A stretch of 44,245 nucleotides of DNA from an uncultured Streptococcus sp. (GTDB taxonomy: Bacteria > Bacillota > Bacilli > Lactobacillales > Streptococcaceae). The notes under the pieces are model-generated. The model did no database searches. It had not been told where the DNA came from and was given only the letters and a program-made list of their open reading frames with translations. Position 1 is the first letter of the stretch, and the number at the start of each line of letters is the position of its first letter. Positions 1-6,958 of the stretch are shown piece by piece. The DNA lies in NCBI RefSeq assembly GCF_905372115.1, contig NZ_CAJPNR010000015.1, positions 1 through 44,245 on the forward strand, read 5' to 3'. A program made the translations under genes and the position numbers.

Positions 1-651
1 AAAAAAGGCAAAATCATTGAAAATAAGAAAGCGATTCCTTGGGGACCAACTAGACGACAGAGACATGAAAAAATAAAACCTTTTGATGATATTTTTAATG
101 AAATTCGTGTCTCAGACAGTCAGCCTCTGACAAATGATGATTTAATTCTTGTTCAAAAGTGGGATTTCACTCCAGATAAAGATACAAAACCACATTCACT
201 AAGTATCTATCGTGAAGCTCTGAGACCTGGAACCAAGCTGGAATTTGAAATTATTGCCGCTTTAGGTTTCGAAGGTGGAAGAGCTGGTGAGCTCATTTCT
301 TCTCTTGGGGAATATGCACAAAAATTTTACTTTGGAATGACAGAAGATGAAGGCTATGAAGGATATAAAGATTTCTTTCTAAAAAAATTTCCTAATCATT
401 TAATTCAAAACAATCTATCCTATCCCCTCTATCTAGGTGGTGGTAGCGGTGCTTGGACCAAAACAGTATTTAGGCAAGCGGATGGCGAAGTTCAAAAACG
501 ACATAAGAAAATGTCTGAACGAGGAGCTCTAAAATTGACAAAGGCGCCTTTTTTAACCGTTGAGGGTGAAATAGAATTAATTAATAATGCAGAGAATTTC
601 TATGAAATGGGTAAAACCTGTTTTACGATTACGGAGGTAGGTACAAGATGA
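1..651 (+). CDS. csm5: Csm5, type III-A CRISPR effector subunit (3' part)
   Basis: The reading frame is open from the first base, so only the last 216 residues are seen and the start lies outside the window. Csm5 is a RAMP-fold subunit at the crRNA 3' end of the Csm complex and is needed for crRNA maturation. Visible support is a glycine-rich stretch (LGGGSGAWTKTVF, around residues 144-156 of this fragment), the usual RAMP-type loop, and the immediate overlap with csm6. The stop overlaps the csm6 start by four bases (ATGA), so the two are translationally coupled. The stretch is AT-rich compared with the pyr genes. An internal ATG at 337 is not the start, because homology-like sequence continues upstream of it. 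Another RAMP subunit such as Csm4 is less likely given the position directly before csm6. Confidence 0.82.
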   Translation, partial: KKGKIIENKKAIPWGPTRRQRHEKIKPFDDIFNEIRVSDSQPLTNDDLILVQKWDFTPDKDTKPHSLSIYREALRPGTKLEFEIIAALGFEGGRAGELISSLGEYAQKFYFGMTEDEGYEGYKDFFLKKFPNHLIQNNLSYPLYLGGGSGAWTKTVFRQADGEVQKRHKKMSERGALKLTKAPFLTVEGEIELINNAENFYEMGKTCFTITEVGTR

Positions 652-1964
652 AGACATTAATCACATTTATCAGTCAGTATGATCCGATTGGTGTAAAATT
701 TAAACATCCTACAAAAAAAGATGAAACGGGTCGAGAAAAAACGGACAATTTTCGAAGAGCCTTGTCTATAGGGGACATTCATACATATGAGCATGATGGA
801 TACCAACAGGAAATTTCAGATGGTCCTGCACTCGTAATTATTAAAGATGAATTACCTGACAAGCTTATTGTTATATATAGTGATGAGATGAAGGTAAAGC
901 AGGAAAACTTTGAAAGGACTGTTAAAACTGTTTATAGAAAAAAAGCAGTCCAAATCCCTGTGATTCAAAATGAGTATGTAACAGAGGGTGTTCATGAATT
1001 TGAAGCAATGTATAAATTTGTAGAAAAAATCCTTGATAGAGAAGATATGTCCAACGGAGATTATATTTTAAATATTACAAGTGGTACTGCTCAATGCCAG
1101 GCTGCCATGTACTTTATCAATTTTATCAAGGATTATCATACAAGACTTGCTCGGGTAGATTCTCCAAATGGGAAGAAAACAAATAGGTCTAATCAGGGCG
1201 CTCCTTATTTTGAAGAAGTTGTTTTAGATGATTTATTGAAAAAACAAACAGCAGAAAAGGAAGATGAGCGTAAACCAGAAATTGAAACAGGCGAAAAGTT
1301 AAAAAACAATTTATTGCAACGGACCTATAAAGATTTCATTTTGAAGTATGAATACAAGGCAGCGTTAGATATCTTAAAGGGAAATCCCGATATCATTTCT
1401 GATAAACAAGATCAAGAAAAATCAAAAAATATATTAGAAAGCATGATTAGTGTTTTTCAAAAACAGAGAGTTCTTGAAGAGATTGTAGCTGATGATAATT
1501 TGCAATATGGTGACACAGATGAGTTTCAAAAAGTGTTAAACTATTATCTGATGATTGATATTCTAAACCGTAGAGGTCAAGTGACTGATGTGCTTGTCAA
1601 GGCAAAATCCTTTGCGGAGTTTATCTTAAAATCTGTAATTGAAAGAAGACATCCGGATTTAAAAGTAATTAAAAAAATTAAGAAAATTAATATCTTTGAT
1701 ATGATTAAAATTCTCAACCATTATCATGAATATTCTGAATTTGAAACTTCAATTTCTAAAGTTCAGGATGTAAATTCTCAAAGAAACAAAGTTGCTCATG
1801 GACTGGCTGATATTTCAGTGGAGCAAGAGGAATTGGACGAATTAGTGAATGATTTGAAAGAGCTCGTCATTGCTGCATACTCTGATATGAATGCCTCTTT
1901 ATATCAGAAATATTTTGATTACTACGATCAAAAGAATCAAGATTTAATTAGCTGTCTTAAATAG
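648..1964 (+). CDS. csm6: Csm6, CARF-HEPN ribonuclease of type III-A CRISPR
   Basis: Csm6 is a stand-alone ribonuclease activated by cyclic oligoadenylate made by Cas10 when the Csm complex meets target RNA; it cleaves RNA non-specifically in the cytoplasm. The 438-residue length is normal. The N-terminal half is a CARF sensor with the signature NITSGT at residues 142-147. The C-terminal half is a HEPN domain with the catalytic motif RNKVAH at residues 379-384 (R379 and H384), so the enzyme looks intact. A charged linker near residues 200-220 separates the domains. It starts inside the csm5 stop with GGAGGT upstream. No CRISPR repeats follow it here, so the array and cas10 must lie outside the window to the left. 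Confidence 0.9.
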   Translation: MKTLITFISQYDPIGVKFKHPTKKDETGREKTDNFRRALSIGDIHTYEHDGYQQEISDGPALVIIKDELPDKLIVIYSDEMKVKQENFERTVKTVYRKKAVQIPVIQNEYVTEGVHEFEAMYKFVEKILDREDMSNGDYILNITSGTAQCQAAMYFINFIKDYHTRLARVDSPNGKKTNRSNQGAPYFEEVVLDDLLKKQTAEKEDERKPEIETGEKLKNNLLQRTYKDFILKYEYKAALDILKGNPDIISDKQDQEKSKNILESMISVFQKQRVLEEIVADDNLQYGDTDEFQKVLNYYLMIDILNRRGQVTDVLVKAKSFAEFILKSVIERRHPDLKVIKKIKKINIFDMIKILNHYHEYSEFETSISKVQDVNSQRNKVAHGLADISVEQEELDELVNDLKELVIAAYSDMNASLYQKYFDYYDQKNQDLISCLK

Positions 1965-2030
1965 ACTTCCACTTTCCCTACCTCTTTCCTCCATCTGATA
2001 GACCTGAAGGGAAAACAGGTCTGAAAAATA

Positions 2031-2080
2031 GAAAAACACCTATAGCCTGCAGTAAGCTGCCTGCTTCTAGGTGTTTTACT
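2031..2080. terminator. Bidirectional terminator between csm6 and cpsY
   Basis: A perfect 10-bp inverted repeat (AAAACACCTA at 2033-2042 with TAGGTGTTTT at 2068-2077) is flanked by A and T runs, so it can end csm6 transcripts on one strand and the convergent LysR gene on the other. The LysR stop codon lies next to it. Confidence 0.8.
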
Positions 2081-2989
2081 TTATTTATCAAATTTCACTT
2101 CCTCAATCAGATACTCAATGAAGCGTTCTCCCATTTTGGATAGGCTGGCTTTTTCATGCTGGATGTAGACCAGCTCAATCGGATCATCAATGTCCAGTGG
2201 GATTGACACGATATTATCTCCGTTGAGGTTGCTGTTGAGAATACCGGTAGCAATTGTGTAGCCATCCAGACCAATCAAAAGGTTAAAGAGGGTCGCACGG
2301 TCGCTGACCACGATGGATTTTTTATGGTGTTCCTGAGAGAGAATTTCCTCAGAAAAGTAGAAGGAGTTGTGAGTCCCTTGGTCATAGCTGAGGTAGGGGA
2401 AGTTTTCTAAGTCAGATAATTGAACCAGCTTTTTCTTGGCTAGCGGATTGGACTTGCTGACAAAGATATGGGGCTGCGCTGTGAAGAGATGAGTGGCAAT
2501 CAAGTGATTGTCATCCAGCATCTTGGATAGGACATCTCGGTTGTAGCTATTGAGAAAGAGGACGCCGATTTCGCTGCGGAAGTTTTTTACGTCGTCAATA
2601 ATTTCCCAAGTCCGAGTTTCCCGCAAAAAGAGCTCGTATTTCTCCATATCGCTTTTTTTAAGCAGGGAGACAAAGGCATTGACCACAAAAGCATAGTGCT
2701 GGGCAGAAACGCTGAAAAGCTCGCGGTGGGCGACAGGGTTTTTGTATCGCTCCTCTAGAAGTTGCGTCTGCTCAACTACCTGCCGAGCATAAGAAAGAAA
2801 CTCCATGCCGTCCTTGGTCAAGGTAATTCCTTTGGGATTGCGAATAAAAATCTCGATGCCCATTTCATTTTCCAAATCCCGCACAGCATTGGACAAGCTA
2901 GGCTGAGTAATGAAAAGTTGCTTGGCAGCTTCGTTCATACTACCAGTCTCGACGATTTTGATAATATAATGTAACTGTTGAATTCTCAT
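2081..2989 (-). CDS. cpsY: LysR-type regulator, CpsY/MtaR (MetR-like) family
   Basis: A 302-residue LysR regulator. Residues 1-60 form the winged helix-turn-helix (MRIQQLHYIIKIVETGSMNE, then QLFITQPSLSNAVRDLE), and residues 90-295 are the periplasmic-binding-like effector domain. The N-terminus closely resembles CpsY/MtaR/MetR of streptococci, which controls methionine uptake and synthesis genes and, in some species, capsule or survival in neutrophils; in S. mutans the homologue also sits beside pyrK. It is transcribed away from pyrK. No Shine-Dalgarno precedes the ATG; instead a TGATAAAAT extended -10 box ends six bases before it, so the mRNA may begin at the start codon. The paralogue CysR is the main alternative identity. 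Confidence 0.82.
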   Translation of the reverse strand: MRIQQLHYIIKIVETGSMNEAAKQLFITQPSLSNAVRDLENEMGIEIFIRNPKGITLTKDGMEFLSYARQVVEQTQLLEERYKNPVAHRELFSVSAQHYAFVVNAFVSLLKKSDMEKYELFLRETRTWEIIDDVKNFRSEIGVLFLNSYNRDVLSKMLDDNHLIATHLFTAQPHIFVSKSNPLAKKKLVQLSDLENFPYLSYDQGTHNSFYFSEEILSQEHHKKSIVVSDRATLFNLLIGLDGYTIATGILNSNLNGDNIVSIPLDIDDPIELVYIQHEKASLSKMGERFIEYLIEEVKFDK

Positions 2990-2995
2990 AGGACT

Positions 2996-3025
2996 ATTTT
3001 ATCACAAACTGGGGATTTTTTTCCA
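2996..3025 (-). promoter_or_regulatory. cpsY promoter, extended -10, leaderless geometry
   Basis: On the minus strand TGATAAAAT (TG + A + TAAAAT, -10 hexamer at 2996-3001) is followed by AGTCCT and then the cpsY ATG. A -35-like TGGAAA lies 18 bases upstream at 3020-3025. A start 7 bases after the -10 would fall on the A of the ATG. Confidence 0.6.
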
Positions 3026-3049
3026 ATAAATCAGAAGATTAGAAAATGT

Positions 3050-3078
3050 TTGCTTGCTAAAGTTGCCTGTGCTAGGAT
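3050..3078 (+). promoter_or_regulatory. Sigma-A promoter upstream of a small membrane ORF
   Basis: TTGCTT (3050-3055) and TAGGAT (3073-3078) are separated by exactly 17 bases. It would drive the small ORF at 3100-3258 and possibly run on into the pyrK leader. Confidence 0.5.
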
Positions 3079-3099
3079 GAAGGAAATGAGGAGGACTAT

Positions 3100-3258
3100 A
3101 TAGCCAAATATAATGACTATAAAAATCGTTCGGTAGTTCTAGCCATTGCCATTACTATTTTTATTGTATGTATTATGTTTTGTATGATGGTTCTGATTGG
3201 GAAGGTGATGATCATGTGGGGTATTAAATCTGCTTATGAGGAACTCGAGCGAACATGA
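3100..3258 (+). pseudogene. Small single-span membrane protein ORF with ATA in place of ATG
   Basis: A 52-codon frame reads (I)AKYNDYKNRSVV, then a strongly hydrophobic helix (about residues 12-34), then a charged tail ending KSAYEELERT before TGA at 3256. A good ribosome site, GAGGAGG at 3088-3094, lies five bases before ATA at 3100, exactly where an ATG would be expected (ATA GCC AAA instead of ATG GCC AAA). No in-frame ATG occurs until the middle of the hydrophobic helix. Either the start codon was lost by one G-to-A change, or AUA is used at low efficiency. A promoter precedes it at 3050. I do not recognise a family; with 2990-3442 otherwise free of genes, this is the only coding candidate there. 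Confidence 0.4.
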
Positions 3259-3279
3259 AAATTCTGATATTTTTATGCC

Positions 3280-3308
3280 TTGACATTCCTCATCGCTAAC
3301 GATATAAT
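3280..3308 (+). promoter_or_regulatory. pyrK-pyrDb promoter
   Basis: Consensus TTGACA (3280-3285) and TATAAT (3303-3308) with a 17-base spacer. Transcription would start near 3315, just before the PyrR site. Confidence 0.85.
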
Positions 3309-3320
3309 GTTTACAATTTA

Positions 3321-3421
3321 ACCTTTAATCAAGTCCAGTGAGGCTGCAAGGTAGGAAAAACGGTATAAGAGGCAGTTGGCTGCCTTGTTTTTTGCGAAAC
3401 CTTGCTGCGGCGAGGTTTTTT
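3321..3421 (+). promoter_or_regulatory. PyrR-controlled attenuator of pyrK-pyrDb
   Basis: The leader holds a PyrR RNA site at 3321-3352, a stem of ACCTT with AAGGT enclosing the conserved AGTCCAGTGAGGCT. About 45 bases on, an intrinsic terminator (AACCTTGC, loop TGCG, GCGAGGTT, T-run; 3398-3421) precedes the gene. In this family UMP-loaded PyrR stabilises the first structure, frees the terminator and switches pyrimidine genes off. Confidence 0.88.
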
Positions 3422-3442
3422 CTTGTAGAAAGTGAGGTTGTC

Positions 3443-4249
3443 ATGGTTAGTGACAGTTGTAAAAAGAGATTTGGAAAGATTATGCTGGAGCAGATGGAGC
3501 TGCTGGAGCAAGTAGAAATTGCACCTAATATTTTTTCTATGCTCCTAAAGGGCCAAATGGTCAGCCAGATGCAGGCTGGACAGTTTTTACACATTCGTGT
3601 ACCAGATGACAGCAAGCTTTTGCGCCGGCCTATCTCAATCGCAGAGATTGACCGAGACAATCTGACTTGTCGCATCATCTATCGGATAGAAGGCGGCGGC
3701 ACGGCTATTTTTTCTCAACTTTCAGTTGGGTCTTTTCTTGATGTTATGGGTCCTCAGGGCAATGGCTTTGATTTGAGTCCTGTAAGGGCAGGTGACCACG
3801 CTTTAATTATAGGTGGTGGGATTGGTGTCCCTCCCCTGCTTGAGGTTGCCAAAGACTTGTATGCCAAGGCAGCTCAAGTGACAGCTGTTCTGGGGTTTTC
3901 TGATAAATCTGCTGTCATTTTAGAGGAAGAAATAAAAAAATACGCCGAGGTCATTGTCACGACGGATAATGGTTCTTATGGTCGCAAAGGCTATGTATCA
4001 GCAGTTGTGGATGAGTTGTCCCAAGACTATGCGGCTGTCTATTCCTGTGGAGCGCCAGCCATGCTCCAGTATGTCGATCGTAAGTTTCAGGATCATCCGC
4101 ATGCTTATCTCTCCATGGAGTCTCGTATGGCTTGTGGTATGGGTGCCTGCTATGCCTGCGTCGTTCATGTGGCTGGTCAGGACGAGTCGGTCAATAAGCG
4201 CGTTTGTGAAGACGGTCCGGTCTTTGAGACGGGCACGATTATTGTTTAG
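3443..4249 (+). CDS. pyrK: Dihydroorotate dehydrogenase electron transfer subunit PyrK
   Basis: PyrK carries FAD and a [2Fe-2S] cluster and passes electrons from the FMN of PyrDb to NAD+, completing class 1B dihydroorotate dehydrogenase in the cytoplasm. In the sequence: the flavin-binding RRPISI motif near residue 57, the nucleotide-binding GGGIGVPP at about 124-131, and the cluster cysteines C231, C236, C239 and C255 (CGMGACYAC ... VCEDGP). The start at 3443 (268 residues) lies after the attenuator and has GAGG five bases upstream; an ATG at 3482 would give 255 residues and is the alternative. The open frame reaching back to 3338 crosses the PyrR element and is not translated. pyrDb follows 11 bases downstream. 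Confidence 0.92.
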   Translation: MVSDSCKKRFGKIMLEQMELLEQVEIAPNIFSMLLKGQMVSQMQAGQFLHIRVPDDSKLLRRPISIAEIDRDNLTCRIIYRIEGGGTAIFSQLSVGSFLDVMGPQGNGFDLSPVRAGDHALIIGGGIGVPPLLEVAKDLYAKAAQVTAVLGFSDKSAVILEEEIKKYAEVIVTTDNGSYGRKGYVSAVVDELSQDYAAVYSCGAPAMLQYVDRKFQDHPHAYLSMESRMACGMGACYACVVHVAGQDESVNKRVCEDGPVFETGTIIV

Positions 4250-4260
4250 GAGGGGAAAGA

Positions 4261-5199
4261 ATGAGTGACCAACGTTTAAGAGTTTCCTTGCCAGGATTGG
4301 ACTTGAAAAATCCAATTATTCCGGCATCTGGCTGCTTTGGCTTCGGTCAAGAATATGCCAAGTACTATGACTTGGACTTGTTGGGTTCTATCATGATAAA
4401 GGCTACGACTTTGGACCCCCGCTTTGGCAATCCCACTCCACGTGTGGCAGAAACGCCAGCTGGTATGCTCAATGCCATTGGCCTACAAAATCCAGGTGTT
4501 GAGGTTGTTCTAGCTGAAAAACTGCCCTGGCTGGAAAAACATTATCCCGACCTACCAATCATAGCCAATGTAGCGGGCTTTTCTAATCAAGAGTATGCCA
4601 CAGTTGCTGGAAAAATTTCTCAAGCCCCCAATGTCAAGGCTATTGAGCTCAATATCTCCTGTCCTAATGTTGACCATGGAAATGCTGGACTGTTGATTGG
4701 TCAAGTTCCGGAACTAGCTTACGAAGCAACCAAGGCAGCAGTAGAGACTTCTGCTGTACCAGTCTATGTCAAATTAACTCCGAGCGTAGCAGACATTACT
4801 CAGGTAGCCAAGGCTGTTGAAGACGCTGGTGCTGCTGGTTTTACCATGATTAACACCTTAGTAGGTATGCGATTTAACTTGAAGTCGCGCAAGCCTATTA
4901 TCGCTAATGGAACTGGTGGCATGTCAGGTCCGGCTGTCTTTCCGGTAGCGCTCAAGCTGATCCGTCAAGTGGCTCAAGCAAGCAAACTTCCCATTATTGG
5001 TATGGGGGGAGTTGATTCGGCGGAGGCTGCTCTGGAGATGTTTATAGCAGGTGCTTCAGCTATTGGAGTGGGAACTGCCAATTTCACGGATCCCTATGCC
5101 TGCCCGATCATCATTGAAGATTTGCCTAAGGCTATGGATAAATACTGCATCGAAAGTCTTGAAAGCTTTCGTAAAGAAGTTCGAGAGAATTTGCTTTAA
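4261..5199 (+). CDS. pyrDb: Dihydroorotate dehydrogenase 1B, catalytic subunit
   Basis: This FMN enzyme oxidises dihydroorotate to orotate, the fourth step of UMP synthesis, and forms a heterotetramer with PyrK. The 312 residues match the family. The catalytic cysteine is C134 in NISCPNVDHG, and the FMN-phosphate loop is seen as GMGGVDSAEAALEM followed by GASAIGVGTANF near the C-terminus. The start is supported by AGGAGGGG eight bases upstream. Its gene lies directly after pyrK and shares the upstream PyrR attenuator; the next operon (pyrF-pyrE) has its own promoter 15 bases after this stop. Class 1A (fumarate-linked) is excluded by the pyrK neighbour. Confidence 0.94.
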   Translation: MSDQRLRVSLPGLDLKNPIIPASGCFGFGQEYAKYYDLDLLGSIMIKATTLDPRFGNPTPRVAETPAGMLNAIGLQNPGVEVVLAEKLPWLEKHYPDLPIIANVAGFSNQEYATVAGKISQAPNVKAIELNISCPNVDHGNAGLLIGQVPELAYEATKAAVETSAVPVYVKLTPSVADITQVAKAVEDAGAAGFTMINTLVGMRFNLKSRKPIIANGTGGMSGPAVFPVALKLIRQVAQASKLPIIGMGGVDSAEAALEMFIAGASAIGVGTANFTDPYACPIIIEDLPKAMDKYCIESLESFRKEVRENLL

Positions 5200-5213
5200 A
5201 GTTACATTTTTAC

Positions 5214-5242
5214 TTGACAATACTGCTGTGAAATTATAGAAT
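5214..5242 (+). promoter_or_regulatory. pyrF-pyrE promoter
   Basis: TTGACA (5214-5219) and TAGAAT (5237-5242) are separated by 17 bases, immediately after the pyrDb stop. Transcription would start near 5249, just before the second PyrR site. Confidence 0.78.
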
Positions 5243-5253
5243 GAATTAAATAT

Positions 5254-5352
5254 AACCTTTAAAGAAGTCCAGAGAGGCTACTAAGGTACATACGTTTGAA
5301 TGGCATATACTGCCACATTTTCGTGTAACCTTGCTCTCGGGCAAGGTTTTTC
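5254..5352 (+). promoter_or_regulatory. PyrR-controlled attenuator of pyrF-pyrE
   Basis: The second PyrR site spans 5255-5287 (ACCTT and AAGGT arms enclosing AGTCCAGAGAGGCT). The terminator is AACCTTGC (5327-5334), a six-base loop, GCAAGGTT (5341-5348) and a T-run. The layout copies the one before pyrK but is diverged between the conserved blocks. Together with the promoter it fills most of the 247 bases between pyrDb and pyrF. Confidence 0.88.
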
Positions 5353-5446
5353 TATGTCTCTGAACCTAGCGTGAAGGTCGATTTGGATAAAAGAGTGCCT
5401 AGCAGAGTTCTTTAAAGTTAAAAATTAAAAAGGAGATTTTCCCCTC

Positions 5447-6139
5447 ATGCGTGAAGAACGGCCTATTATCGCCCTCGACTTTCCATCTTTTGACGATGTC
5501 AAAGATTTCTTGGAGCATTTTCCGGAAGATGAAAAACTCTATGTCAAAATCGGTATGGAATTCTTCTATGCCATCGGTCCAGAAATCGTTCATTATCTGA
5601 AAGCTCTGGGACACAGCATTTTCTTGGATTTGAAACTGCACGACATTCCCAATACGGTGCGCTCAGCCATGTCTGTCCTAGGTACCTTTGGTATTGACAT
5701 GGTGACAGTTCATGCAGCGGGTGGTGTGGAAATGATGAGCGAGGCCAAGAAGGTTTTGGGAGATAAGGCTAAGTTGGTTGCGGTGACCCAGCTGACCTCG
5801 ACCAGTGAGGAAGATATGCGGGATTGCCAAAACATCCAGACTACGGTTCAGGAGTCAGTTGTCAATTACGCTCGGAAGGCCAAAGAAGCTGGTTTGGATG
5901 GCGTAGTTTGCTCAGCTCAAGAGGTTGAACTAATCAAGGCAGCAACGGCCAAAGACTTTCTCTGTGTGACGCCGGGTATTCGGCCAGCTGGATCAGAAAT
6001 CGGTGACCAAAAGCGGGTCATGACTCCGCAGGAAGCCCATCAAATCGGCAGTGATTATATTGTAGTAGGTCGTCCAATTATCCAAGCTGAAAATCCTTGG
6101 GATGCCTATCACGAGATTAAGAAGCAGTGGAATAGCTAA
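5447..6139 (+). CDS. pyrF: Orotidine 5'-phosphate decarboxylase
   Basis: PyrF removes CO2 from orotidine monophosphate to give UMP. The 230-residue length is normal for this TIM-barrel enzyme. The catalytic DxKxxD signature is DLKLHD with D61, K63 and D66, and the phosphate loop appears near the end as VTPGIRP ... VVGRPI. The start has AAGGAG about eight bases upstream. It is the first gene after the second attenuator and is followed 78 bases later by pyrE, which performs the preceding step. Confidence 0.95.
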   Translation: MREERPIIALDFPSFDDVKDFLEHFPEDEKLYVKIGMEFFYAIGPEIVHYLKALGHSIFLDLKLHDIPNTVRSAMSVLGTFGIDMVTVHAAGGVEMMSEAKKVLGDKAKLVAVTQLTSTSEEDMRDCQNIQTTVQESVVNYARKAKEAGLDGVVCSAQEVELIKAATAKDFLCVTPGIRPAGSEIGDQKRVMTPQEAHQIGSDYIVVGRPIIQAENPWDAYHEIKKQWNS

Positions 6140-6154
6140 GTAAGAACAAGTGAT

Positions 6155-6168
6155 ACGATTTAAATCGT
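6155..6168. repeat. 14-bp perfect palindrome between pyrF and pyrE
   Basis: ACGATTTAAATCGT reads the same on both strands and sits 8 to 9 bases inside the 78-base gap. With no loop it is more likely a dimeric DNA-binding or processing site than a terminator. I know no regulator for it. Confidence 0.45.
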
Positions 6169-6217
6169 TATACGAAATTGACGGCATCATAAAAATTAAA
6201 TTTATAAGGAGCAAAAA

Positions 6218-6847
6218 ATGACTTTAGCAAAAGAGATTGCGCGTGATCTATTGAAAATCAAAGCTGTGTATTTGAAGCCAGAAGAGCCTTTTACATGGGC
6301 GTCGGGCATCAAGTCACCTATATATACGGACAACCGTGTGACCTTGGCTTATCCAGAGACTCGGACCTTGATTGAGGATGGTTTCGTTGAAAAGATTCGG
6401 GCGGAATTTCCTGATGTAGAAGTCATTGCTGGAACTGCGACAGCAGGCATTCCTCATGGAGCCATTATTGCGGATAAGATGAACCTGCCATTTGCCTATA
6501 TCCGCAGCAAACCAAAAGATCACGGAGCGGGCAATCAAATCGAAGGTCGCGTAGCGCCTGGACAGAAGATGGTTGTCATTGAAGACTTAATCTCGACTGG
6601 CGGTTCGGTCTTGGATGCTATCGTTGCCGCTAAACGTGAAGGTGCGGATGTGATTGGTGCAGCGGCTATCTTTACCTATGAGCTGCCAAAGGCAGAAAAG
6701 AACTTCAATGAAGCGGATGTGAAATTAGTAACCCTTTCTAACTATACTGAACTAATCACTCTGGCTGAAGCAGAAGGGTATGTCAGTCCTGAGGGCTTGG
6801 CCTTGCTTGAGAAATTTAAGCATGACCAAGAGAATTGGCAGTCTTAG
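6218..6847 (+). CDS. pyrE: Orotate phosphoribosyltransferase
   Basis: PyrE joins orotate and PRPP to give orotidine monophosphate. The 209 residues include the type I PRPP motif VVIEDLISTGGS at 119-130 and the flexible catalytic loop RSKPKDHGAGNQIEG just before it, containing the lysine that acts in catalysis. A clear ATAAGGAG ribosome site lies upstream. It is the last gene of the pyrF-pyrE unit, followed by a terminator. Confidence 0.95.
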   Translation: MTLAKEIARDLLKIKAVYLKPEEPFTWASGIKSPIYTDNRVTLAYPETRTLIEDGFVEKIRAEFPDVEVIAGTATAGIPHGAIIADKMNLPFAYIRSKPKDHGAGNQIEGRVAPGQKMVVIEDLISTGGSVLDAIVAAKREGADVIGAAAIFTYELPKAEKNFNEADVKLVTLSNYTELITLAEAEGYVSPEGLALLEKFKHDQENWQS

Positions 6848-6861
6848 ACCGAATACAAATA

Positions 6862-6895
6862 AAATGATCTGACCTTTATTCAGGTCATTTTTCAG
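6862..6895 (+). terminator. Terminator after pyrE
   Basis: AAATGATCT (6862-6870) pairs with AGGTCATTT (6882-6890) with one G-T wobble, followed by T-rich sequence. A competing smaller stem GACCT/AGGTC shares the same right arm. Confidence 0.65.
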
Positions 6896-6943
6896 TAAAA
6901 CGTCCTTGTATTGCCTTTAAAAATGGCTTAAAGTCTCGGTGTT

Positions 6944-6952
6944 TGGTATAAT
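6944..6952 (+). promoter_or_regulatory. Extended -10 promoter with leaderless geometry
   Basis: TGGTATAAT (6944-6952) matches the extended -10 consensus perfectly. The next six bases, AGAGCT, are followed by the ATG at 6959, so the expected transcription start is the start codon itself. No clear -35 box is present, as is usual for extended -10 promoters. Confidence 0.65.
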
Positions 6953-6958
6953 AGAGCT

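Noticed and set aside
1..2000. Possible CRISPR array next to csm5-csm6
   Set aside because: No regularly spaced repeat of 24-40 bases is present in the window; the array must lie elsewhere.
3338..3442. pyrK starting at 3338
   Set aside because: That frame crosses the PyrR site and terminator of the attenuator and has no ribosome site; ATG 3443 lies just after the terminator.
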